Shown here: positions 33,154-39,445 of the stretch, in pieces
Layout of the letters: each line of letters begins with the position of its first letter
How positions within the stretch are numbered: position 1 is the stretch's first letter
NCBI RefSeq assembly: GCF_022179325.1
Contig: NZ_BPQQ01000012.1
Coordinates: 1 to 39,445, forward strand
Length of the DNA: 39,445 bases
Source of the DNA: Methylobacterium isbiliense
GTDB lineage: Bacteria; Pseudomonadota; Alphaproteobacteria; Rhizobiales; Beijerinckiaceae
Reading direction: 5' to 3'
Position numbers and translations under genes: made by a program
The notes under the pieces: model-generated
What the model was told of the DNA's origin: nothing
The model's input: only the letters and a program-made list of their open reading frames with translations
The model's database searches: none

Positions 33154-33858
33154 ATGCAACTGCCCAGAGACGACCGTAACCACCCCCAGGCCGAGGCGTT
33201 CCGCGCCTTCATCCGCGATGCCGGCTTCCCGTGCGTCGGTGCGAAGTCGGCCCTGACCAAGGGCCAGATGCGGGTCCTGGTCGCGCGCGACCTCACCTCG
33301 GCGTGGGACGACATGAGGATCTACCCGGCGCTGATGGCCTTCGCGGCGCGCTATCGCCGCCGGCCTGACCTGTTCCAGAGCTTCGCGGTCGTGTTCGAGG
33401 GGCCGGGCGATCTCGACGAGGAAGGCTTCGAGCGGCACCTCTGGGACCGGGTGCAGTCGCTCGCCGACAAGGACGCTTGGCTCGGCCATCCATGGGATGG
33501 GCGCGTCTCGCCGGAGCCCGACAGCCCGCACTTCTCCCTGAGCTTCGCCGGCGAGGCATTCTTCGTGGTCGGCCTGCACCCCAACGCGAGCCGGCCAGCG
33601 CGCCGGTTCTCCTCGCCGGTCCTGGTGTTCAACCTGCACGCCCAGTTCGAGCAGCTGCGCGAAGCGGGCCGCTACGAGAAGCTGCGTGCCTCCATCCTGC
33701 AGCGGGACGAGGCGCTCGCGGGGTCCGTGAACCCGATGCTGGCGCGGCACGGCGAGGCGTCGGAGGCACGCCAGTACAGCGGCCGGGCGGTGGGCGAGGA
33801 GTGGCGCTGCCCGTTCCGGCCGCGGACCGCGAACGCGGGAGGCGCGGATGTGCGCTGA
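33154..33858 (+). CDS. YqcI/YcgG (GntA-like) family protein, 234 aa
   Basis: The family pattern is clear: FRAFIRDAGFPCVGAKSALT near the start, FFVVGLHPNASRPARRF, VLVFNLHAQFEQLREAGRYE, INPM-like SVNPMLARHGEASEARQYSG and WRCPF at the end. The founding characterised member, GntA, is a heme-dependent N-hydroxylase acting on a guanidino amino acid in guanitoxin synthesis; most members are unassigned. I prefer ATG 33154 (MQLPRDDRNHPQAEAF) because the family begins there; the frame is open to 33034. It overlaps the DUF1989 gene by 11 bases, so both are co-translated, which suggests a shared pathway with N-oxygenated guanidino or urea-type compounds (inference). Confidence 0.85.
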   Translation: MQLPRDDRNHPQAEAFRAFIRDAGFPCVGAKSALTKGQMRVLVARDLTSAWDDMRIYPALMAFAARYRRRPDLFQSFAVVFEGPGDLDEEGFERHLWDRVQSLADKDAWLGHPWDGRVSPEPDSPHFSLSFAGEAFFVVGLHPNASRPARRFSSPVLVFNLHAQFEQLREAGRYEKLRASILQRDEALAGSVNPMLARHGEASEARQYSGRAVGEEWRCPFRPRTANAGGADVR

Positions 33859-34522
33859 CGCCCGCGTCCACGAGATCGCGCCGCGCTCGGGCGTCGCCTT
33901 CACCCTCGACGCGGGCGACAGGCTCATCGTCATCGACCCGCGCGGCGAGCAGGTGGCCGACCTCCTGGCCTTCAACCGCCATGACCTCGACGAGGTGATC
34001 TCGTCGGGGCGCACGCTCGACTACGCGAGCCGGATCTACCTGACGACGGGCGACCCGCTCTACTCGAACCGCTCGAACGTGCTGCTACGCATCGTCGAGG
34101 ATACGGTGGGCCGGCACGACTTTCTGCTCACTCCGTGCTCGGCGGACACATTCCGCATCATCTGCGGCGACGCGGACCCGCACCGCGGCTGCTTCGGCAA
34201 CCTCGCCCACGCGCTCGCCCCATACGGCGTCGCCCTCGACCGCATCCCGGTCGCCTTCAACTGCTTCATGAACGTGCCGGTCGACGGCGCGACGGGCACG
34301 TTCACGGTCGAGCCCCCGCTCAGCCGGGCCGGAGACCGCATCACCTTCGAGGCGGAAGCCGACCTCCTGATCGGCCTGACCGCCTGCTCGGCGCTGCAGT
34401 CGAACAACGGCAGCTTCAAGCCGATCCACTACCGGATCGAGCGGGCCCGCGAAGCCGGGCGCGACAGCAACGACAGGAGCCGAAGCGACGCCGGCCGCAA
34501 CGCTTCGGCGTCTGGCGCGTAG
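33848..34522 (+). CDS. DUF1989 / urea carboxylase-associated family protein, 224 aa
   Basis: VHEIAPRSGVAFTLDAGDRL, IVIDPRGEQVADLLAFNRHD, then GDADPHRGCFGNLAHAL, AFNCFMNVPVD and TACSALQSNNGSFKPIHY follow the DUF1989 pattern. Characterised members form the carboxyguanidine deiminase (CgdAB) beside urea/guanidine carboxylase. The conserved H-x-G-C and N-C-F-M-N segments with the late cysteine probably form the metal or catalytic site. Only one subunit is present here, and no carboxylase gene lies nearby. The last 25 residues are low-complexity. It overlaps the GntA-like gene by 11 bases and precedes a dehydrogenase gene by 44 bases. Confidence 0.88.
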   Translation: MCADARVHEIAPRSGVAFTLDAGDRLIVIDPRGEQVADLLAFNRHDLDEVISSGRTLDYASRIYLTTGDPLYSNRSNVLLRIVEDTVGRHDFLLTPCSADTFRIICGDADPHRGCFGNLAHALAPYGVALDRIPVAFNCFMNVPVDGATGTFTVEPPLSRAGDRITFEAEADLLIGLTACSALQSNNGSFKPIHYRIERAREAGRDSNDRSRSDAGRNASASGA

Positions 34523-34566
34523 CCCCGCCGGGCCCCGCGTCAGGGTCGAGGTGGAGCGAACCGGAC

Positions 34567-35568
34567 ATGAGGCACAAGCCGCTGCGCGAGCAGATCATCG
34601 TCGTCACCGGCGCGTCGAGCGGCATCGGCTTGGCCACCGCCCGCATGGCCGCGAAGCGCGGCGCCCGGGTGGTGCTCGCCGCCCGCAGCGGGGACGTACT
34701 CGCCCGGGTCGCGGCCGAACTCGGTCCGAGGGCCGCCTACGTCGTGGCCGACGTCGGTCGGCGCGAGGACGTCCAGGCCATCGCCGACAAGGCGGCCGCC
34801 ACGTTCGGCGGCTTCGACACCTGGGTCAACGTCGCTGGCCTGACCGTCTACGGCCCCTTGCGCGAGATCGACTACGAGGACCACGAGCGCCTGATCCGGA
34901 CCAACCTCTGGGGCACGATCAACGGCTCCCTGGTGGCCGTCGAGCACCTGCGCGAGCGCGGCGGCACGCTGATCAACGTCGGCAGCATCGCCTCCGACCT
35001 CGCCTTCCCGTTCCAAGGCCTCTATGCCACCTCCAAGCATGCGGTGAAGGGGTTCACTGACACCCTGCGCATGGAGCTCATCGCCGAGGGCGCACCGGTA
35101 TCGGTCACCCTGGTGAAGCCTGCCTCCATCGACACTCCACTGCCGCAGCGCGCCCGCAACTACATGGACCGCGAGCCGACGCTACCACCGCCCATCTACC
35201 CGCCGGAGGAGGTGGCCAACGCCATCCTGCACGCGGCCGTGCACCCGCAGCGCGACATCGTCGTCGGCGGGGGCGGCAAGCTGTTTACGATGGGCAAGGA
35301 GTTCGCGCCCGGCGCCTACGACGAGCTCGCGCCCGTCATCATCGCCCTGCAGAAGCGGGCCGAGAAGCCGAGGGATCCGCAGGGCGCGCTGCATGCGCCG
35401 CGGCATGCAGGCGAGGTCCGCGGCGATCCGCCGGTCTACGTCATGCGCACGAGCGCCTACACCAGGGCGAGCCTACACCCGCTGGCGACCGCGGGCGTGC
35501 TCGCCGCCGGTTTGGCGGCGACGGCAGCGGTCATCCTCGGCACGCGACCCAGGCTGAGGCGCCGCTGA
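34567..35568 (+). CDS. Short-chain dehydrogenase/reductase with C-terminal membrane anchor, 333 aa
   Basis: An NAD(P)-dependent oxidoreductase. The nucleotide-binding TGASSGIG is near residue 15, the NVAG motif near 90, the catalytic serine in NVGSIAS and Y-x-x-x-K in YATSKHAVKGF. The C-terminus is extended past the usual 250 residues and ends with a hydrophobic helix (LATAGVLAAGLAATAAVILG) and basic tail, so it is probably membrane-tethered. ATG 34567 is chosen because the Rossmann fold starts directly after; the open frame upstream overlaps the DUF1989 gene. It follows that gene by 44 bases and may be in the same transcript. Substrate unknown. Confidence 0.9.
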   Translation: MRHKPLREQIIVVTGASSGIGLATARMAAKRGARVVLAARSGDVLARVAAELGPRAAYVVADVGRREDVQAIADKAAATFGGFDTWVNVAGLTVYGPLREIDYEDHERLIRTNLWGTINGSLVAVEHLRERGGTLINVGSIASDLAFPFQGLYATSKHAVKGFTDTLRMELIAEGAPVSVTLVKPASIDTPLPQRARNYMDREPTLPPPIYPPEEVANAILHAAVHPQRDIVVGGGGKLFTMGKEFAPGAYDELAPVIIALQKRAEKPRDPQGALHAPRHAGEVRGDPPVYVMRTSAYTRASLHPLATAGVLAAGLAATAAVILGTRPRLRRR

Positions 35569-35869
35569 CCGGGCGCGGCCAAGCCGGCGGTGCCCGAGGG
35601 TACCGGCGATTGGCAACCGGCTACGAGGACGACAAGGCCGCCTACGTGAAGGAGCTTATCGTTCGGCGCGGCGACGCTCAGGAAGTTCGACGCCGACAGC
35701 CGCGTGCGCGAGGTCGAGCACCCGGCGGCCGCGGTGCGAGCCTGACGAAGCTTGCCACGTCCGGAAGACAGGGGAACTCCCCACGCCACTCGATACGGGA
35801 ACGGGCTTGTGCGGATGGCGGTCCATCACCCACAAGGGAGGTCTCGACCGGAACGGATGCGAACGCGGG
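35569..35869. other. Intergenic region, possible decayed small gene
   Basis: Between the dehydrogenase and the hybrid kinase. One frame reads ATGYEDDKAAYVKELIVRRG (from about 35610) and a shifted frame continues ATLRKFDADSRVREVEHPAA to a TGA near 35745. Both parts have natural composition, which suggests a small gene broken by a frameshift, but I cannot name the family. Confidence 0.3.
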
Positions 35870-38680
35870 ATGGACGACGCCCCGGCAGCACCCTCGAACC
35901 CCCTCCAGGGCGATGGCGACATGGCCGCGCGGATACGAGCTCACGATTGGGCCGCGACCGTGCTCGGCCCGTCCGAGGCTTGGCCGGCCGCTCTGGCTAC
36001 CGCGGTCGGCATCGTGCTTGGCGCCGTCACGCCCATGGCGATCTTTTGGGGGCCCGAGCTCATCGCCCTCTACAACGACGCTTGGGCGGCGCTGGTTGGC
36101 GACAAGCACCCTTCGGCCTTGGGCCGGCCGGCGCGCGAGATCTTCCCCGAGGTCTGGGATACTCTCGAACCCCAATTCCTGGGGGTCCTGTCGGGCGCGG
36201 GCGGGGTCAAGGTCCAGGACCAACGCCTCATTCTCGACCGCCGCGACGGCCCCGAGAGCGCCTGGTTCACCTACGGGCTGAGCCCGGTGCGGGGCGGGGA
36301 CGGCACGGTTGCCGGCGTGTTCAACGTCGCGCAGGAGACGACTGCCCGGGTCCGGGCGGGCGCGGATCTGCGGGCGAGCGAGGAGCGCTTCAGGAGCTTC
36401 GCCGAGGCGTCCGCCAATGTCCTCTGGATCGCCGACCCGGACGGCGGGCGGCTGGAGTATCTCAGCCCGGCCTACGAGCGGGTCTGGGGCGACCGGCGCG
36501 AGCTCGTCATGGGCGACATCGGGCGCTGGGCCTCGCTGGTGCATCCCAAGGACCAGGAGCGGGCGTTTTCGGCCATGCCGCGCCTCCTCCAAGGCGAGAC
36601 GCATACGGTCGAGTACCGCATCGTGCGCCCCGACGACGGGAGCGTCCGGCACATCCGCGACACCGGCTTCCCAATCCGTGACGGGAACGGACGCGTGCTG
36701 CGGCTCGGCGGCATCGCGCAGGATGTAACCGAGGAGCGGGCCCAGGAGGCGGCGCTGCGCGCGAGCGAGGAGCAGTTCCGGGTCTTCGCGCAGGCCATGC
36801 CGAGCCAGGTCTGGGCGGCGCGCCCGGACGGAGGGCTGCACTGGTTTAACGATCAGGTCTACGCCTACACCGGGGTGCCCGCAGGCGGCCTCGACGGGTC
36901 GGCGTGGATCGCGGTCGTCCATCCAGAGGACAGGGAGCGGGTCGCGCGGACTTGGAGCCAGTCCCTCGAGACGGGCGGCGACTACGAGACCGAATTTCGC
37001 ATCCGGCGCGCCGACGGCGCCTACCGCTGGTTCCTGATCCGCGGCAAGCCGGTGCGGGACGCCCGCGGGACCGTCACGGGGTGGGTGGGCACCAACACCG
37101 ATGTCGAAGACCGCCGGCGCGTCATGGCCGACCTCGTGCGCTTCAACGAGGCCCTGGAGGCGCGCATCGCCGAGCGCACGGCCGAGCACGACCGGGTCTG
37201 GCGCAACTCGCGCGACCTGCTCGTGGTGGTCGGCGCCGACGGCGTGTTCCGTGCCGTGAACCCTGCCTGGAAGGCCATCCTGGGGCACGAGCCCGCCGAG
37301 GTGGTCGGGCGCAGCTTCCTGGAGTTCATCTGGCCGGAAGATCGCGTCGTCACGCGCACCGCCCTGTCCTACGCCGCGGCGGCCAATGACCTGACCGCCT
37401 TCGAGAACCGCTACCGGCACGAGGACGGCACGCCCCGCTGGATCTCCTGGCACACCGCCACCGAGGGCGACATCATCTACGCCTACGGGCGAGACGTCAC
37501 CGCCGAGAGGGAGAGGGCGTCCGCCCTGGCCCAGGCAGAGGAGGCGCTGCGGCAGTCGCAGAAGCTGGAAGCCATCGGGCAGCTGACGGGGGGCGTAGCG
37601 CACGACTTCAACAACCTCCTGACAATCATCCGCTCGTCCGTGGACTTCATGCGCCGGCCGGACCTCGCCGAGGCGCGAAAGGCGCGCTACCTCGACGCCA
37701 TCTCCGATACCGTCGACCGAGCCGCCAAGCTAACCGGGCAGCTCCTCTCCTTCGCCCGGCGCCAAGCCTTGAACCCCGAGGCGTTCGACCTCGTCGGCTG
37801 CCTGCGCGGCGTGGCCGAGATGCTCGACCCGGTGACCGGCGCGCGTATCCAGGTCGTGTCCGAGCTGCCTGACGTGGCCTGCTTCGTGCGCGCCGACCGC
37901 AGCCAGTTCGAGACCGCGCTCATCAATATGGCGGTCAACGCCCGCGATGCCATGGACGGCGAGGGCACGCTCACGCTGCGCCTCGCCTGCGGGGTGCCGA
38001 AGCCAGCCATCCGGCAACACGCCGCGGCCCCCGGACCCTTCGCCGCCGTCTCGCTGTCGGACACCGGATCCGGCATCGCGCCGGAGGTGCTGGAACGGAT
38101 CTTCGAGCCGTTCTTCACCACCAAGGACATCGGCAAGGGCACGGGTCTCGGGTTGTCCCAGGTGTTCGGGTTCGCCAAACAGTCGGGGGGCGACGTGGAA
38201 GTCCAGAGCGCGCCCGGGCGCGGCACCACCTTCACCCTGTACCTGCCCGAGATCGAGCCCGGCCAACGCGAGGCGCCCCGGCCCGTCGAGGCCGAGGTCC
38301 AGGCCGGCGGCACGGGGCAGCGCGTGCTGGTGGTGGAGGACAACGTCGAGGTGGGCCGCTTCGCCACCCAGATCCTCAAGGACCTCGGCTACGAGACGGC
38401 CTGGGCAGCCAACGCGGAGGAGGCGCTGGCACGTCTCGGCGTGGACGGGTCGGGGTTCGACGCGGTGTTCTCGGACGTCGTGATGCCGGGCATGAACGGG
38501 GTCGACCTCGGTCGCGAGATCCGGCGGCGGCTGCCTGACCTGCCTGTGGTCCTGGCTTCCGGGTACAGCCACGTGCTGGCCCGGGAGGGCGGCCACAGCT
38601 TCGAACTCCTGCACAAGCCATACTCGGCCGACCAGCTCTCGCGCATCCTCCAGCGTGTCATGGCGCTCCGGTTGCGGTGA
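35870..38680 (+). CDS. Hybrid PAS sensor histidine kinase with receiver domain, 936 aa
   Basis: From ATG 35870 (MDDAPAAPSNPLQGDGDMAA). Sensor part: an N-terminal PAS_4-like domain common to these kinases (HDWAATVLGPSEAWPAALAT, IFWGPELIALYNDAW), then PAS domains near 175, 305 and 430 (WVNRI-like HPKDQERAF, VHPEDRERVARTW, FIWPEDRVVTRTAL). The kinase core has GQLTGGVAHDFNNLL (H578), AVNARDAMDGEGTL, DTGSGIAPEVLERIFEPFF and GTGLGLSQVFGFAKQSGG. The C-terminal receiver carries VVEDNVEVG and the phospho-acceptor in VFSDVVMPG (D869). It is a HisKA-type, not HWE-type, kinase, unlike the other three in the window. The frame extends upstream to 35807. Confidence 0.95.
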   Translation: MDDAPAAPSNPLQGDGDMAARIRAHDWAATVLGPSEAWPAALATAVGIVLGAVTPMAIFWGPELIALYNDAWAALVGDKHPSALGRPAREIFPEVWDTLEPQFLGVLSGAGGVKVQDQRLILDRRDGPESAWFTYGLSPVRGGDGTVAGVFNVAQETTARVRAGADLRASEERFRSFAEASANVLWIADPDGGRLEYLSPAYERVWGDRRELVMGDIGRWASLVHPKDQERAFSAMPRLLQGETHTVEYRIVRPDDGSVRHIRDTGFPIRDGNGRVLRLGGIAQDVTEERAQEAALRASEEQFRVFAQAMPSQVWAARPDGGLHWFNDQVYAYTGVPAGGLDGSAWIAVVHPEDRERVARTWSQSLETGGDYETEFRIRRADGAYRWFLIRGKPVRDARGTVTGWVGTNTDVEDRRRVMADLVRFNEALEARIAERTAEHDRVWRNSRDLLVVVGADGVFRAVNPAWKAILGHEPAEVVGRSFLEFIWPEDRVVTRTALSYAAAANDLTAFENRYRHEDGTPRWISWHTATEGDIIYAYGRDVTAERERASALAQAEEALRQSQKLEAIGQLTGGVAHDFNNLLTIIRSSVDFMRRPDLAEARKARYLDAISDTVDRAAKLTGQLLSFARRQALNPEAFDLVGCLRGVAEMLDPVTGARIQVVSELPDVACFVRADRSQFETALINMAVNARDAMDGEGTLTLRLACGVPKPAIRQHAAAPGPFAAVSLSDTGSGIAPEVLERIFEPFFTTKDIGKGTGLGLSQVFGFAKQSGGDVEVQSAPGRGTTFTLYLPEIEPGQREAPRPVEAEVQAGGTGQRVLVVEDNVEVGRFATQILKDLGYETAWAANAEEALARLGVDGSGFDAVFSDVVMPGMNGVDLGREIRRRLPDLPVVLASGYSHVLAREGGHSFELLHKPYSADQLSRILQRVMALRLR

Positions 38681-38741
38681 CGCCCGCGATGCGAGAGGCC
38701 GGCGAGCGCGACGGTGCGCCAGCGGAACAGCTGACTGACGT

Positions 38742-38918
38742 GTGTCGTTCGAGTGGTGGGTCCACGTGCTGGAGCGGAAGGACGTCCGCCAGGGCAGCGC
38801 GGTCACCCTCAGCGCCCAGGAGCGGGAGATGCTGACGATGATGATCGAGGACCTCGAGCGGCGCACCGCGGACATGGTCACGCTGATGTCCGGCCCGCAG
38901 CTGGCGCCCGTCGACTGA
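38742..38918 (+). CDS. Possible small protein, 58 aa, unknown
   Basis: The GTG at 38742 gives MSFEWWVHVLERKDVRQGSA, then VTLSAQEREMLTMMIEDLER and RTADMVTLMSGPQLAPVD. It has natural composition and an amphipathic helix rich in Met/Glu/Arg, unlike the noise frames around it. No strong ribosome-binding site is seen. It lies 61 bases after the hybrid kinase stop. Not recognised. Confidence 0.45.
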   Translation: MSFEWWVHVLERKDVRQGSAVTLSAQEREMLTMMIEDLERRTADMVTLMSGPQLAPVD

Positions 38919-39014
38919 GCACCCACCGCACCGTGCACAAGCCATTGCCGGGCCAGGGATTCCCTCTGGCTCGGCCTTGCCGCATCTTCAACTAGATTGA
39001 ACGGCGGTGCCTCG

Positions 39015-39197
39015 ATGTCAAATCGAAGTGAACTCCACATCTTCGTCGGCCGCACCTGCCTTGAGCGAGTGGTGCGGAGCGGCGTGCGGGTCGTCTACGC
39101 GTACGCCCCCGATGGCACGCCGCTCGGCACGTTCGCGGATCTCGACGCCGCGATCCGCTCAAGATCCTCAAGGCCATGTCGCACGACGAGCAGCTGA
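39015..39197 (+). CDS. Short unknown protein, probably truncated at its 3' end
   Basis: ATG 39015 gives MSNRSELHIFVGRTCLERVV, RSGVRVVYAYAPDGTPLGTF, ADLDAAIRS, all natural-looking, then a serine/arginine tail (RSSRPCRTTSS) that looks like readthrough into the next gene in another frame. The beta-rich pattern H-x-(F/Y)-V-G-x-T-x-(L/x)...SG...VYAY.P.G..LG.F recalls small unknown Methylobacterium proteins. Function unknown. Confidence 0.4.
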   Translation: MSNRSELHIFVGRTCLERVVRSGVRVVYAYAPDGTPLGTFADLDAAIRSRSSRPCRTTSS

Positions 39198-39415
39198 AGG
39201 ACGGGCAGTTCCGGATCGCGTTCCGTGTGGCTCAGTCTGTCAACGCTAAGACCGGCTGGGCCGAGATCAGCGATGACGCGCTGATGGATGAGGTCCTGCG
39301 GACGGAGGAGAAGAAGCTCCGGACCTGCCGTCGTGATCTCGAACGCCTCGGCTGGTGGCGGACCATAGAGGGTGAGCGCGGCCGGCCCACGCTGTGTTTC
39401 GGCGTGCAACTTTGA
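39176..39415 (+). CDS. Winged-helix-like DNA-binding protein, 79 aa, perhaps a gene remnant
   Basis: From ATG 39176 the frame reads MSHDEQLKDGQFRIAFRVAQ, SVNAKTGWAEISDDALMDEV, then LRTCRRDLERLGWWRTIEGE. This resembles the helix-turn-helix of replication- or plasmid-linked regulators (pattern FR(L/I)AFR(L/V)AQ.VN.KTG.A..SD..L...., CRR.L..LGWWR). The same frame continues upstream as DPLKILKA, which fits the family better than a start at 39176, so the gene probably began further upstream and was joined to the preceding ORF by deletion near 39160. Confidence 0.5.
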   Translation: MSHDEQLKDGQFRIAFRVAQSVNAKTGWAEISDDALMDEVLRTEEKKLRTCRRDLERLGWWRTIEGERGRPTLCFGVQL

Positions 39416-39429
39416 CCCTTTGAGGGGTC
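39414..39429 (+). terminator. Short hairpin after the last ORF
   Basis: gaccc (39414-39418) and gggtc (39425-39429) with a six-base loop begin at the stop codon of the winged-helix ORF. The stem is short and no T-run follows; weak. Confidence 0.25.
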
Positions 39430-39445
39430 CTCCCGCGTTCTTGGT

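Noticed and set aside
1-39445. CRISPR array or retron
   Set aside because: No regularly spaced identical repeats and no reverse transcriptase or cas gene were seen on either strand.

Overview
The window is GC-rich alphaproteobacterial DNA, most like Methylobacterium. I infer this from the codon use, the small lineage-typical proteins (DUF6894, DUF6489, an ATP-synthase zeta-inhibitor paralogue), the HWE-type histidine kinases and the mix of insertion-sequence remnants. The left third reads as plasmid-like or integrative accessory DNA; the right two thirds read as a sensory and stress region.

Layout: 1-468 is the N-terminal part of an IS256-type transposase cut by the window edge. 1381-4537 is a compact + strand cassette: a probable PD-(D/E)XK nuclease, a small unknown protein, and a Lon-like AAA+ ATPase without a protease domain. 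4759-5381 is a HigB/HigA-type toxin-antitoxin pair. 5718-9505 is a partition/mobilisation module: ParA, a ribbon-helix-helix protein, three iteron-like repeats around a palindrome, a MobC-like protein and a relaxase. 9772-11298 is a GAF-PAS-HWE kinase. 11422-12589 is a serine recombinase with an HNH protein and res-like dyads. 13028-17396 holds two chemoreceptors, one membrane-bound with a small partner protein and one cytoplasmic with two PAS domains, separated and followed by dead IS1182 and IS3 fragments. 19276-23136 is a Crp/Fnr regulator followed by a GAF-5xPAS-HWE kinase. 24294-25292 is a TerC/Alx-type membrane protein. 25613-31058 is an RND efflux adaptor and pump followed by a LysR regulator. 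31357-32439 is a LOV-like PAS-HWE kinase. 33154-35568 is a row made of a YqcI/YcgG (GntA-type) protein, a DUF1989 protein and a short-chain dehydrogenase. 35870-38680 is a hybrid PAS kinase with a receiver. The window ends in two short ORFs.

How the genes may work together: four histidine kinases, two chemoreceptors and a Crp/Fnr regulator make this a sensing-rich region, yet no free-standing response regulator and no che kinase gene are present, so the outputs must lie elsewhere. The most likely undescribed system is the nuclease-small protein-AAA+ cassette at 1381-4537, which sits between a transposase, a toxin-antitoxin pair and mobilisation genes, the usual setting of defence or plasmid-competition modules. 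A second candidate is the GntA-like/DUF1989/SDR row. All functions come from reading motifs by eye; no database search was possible.
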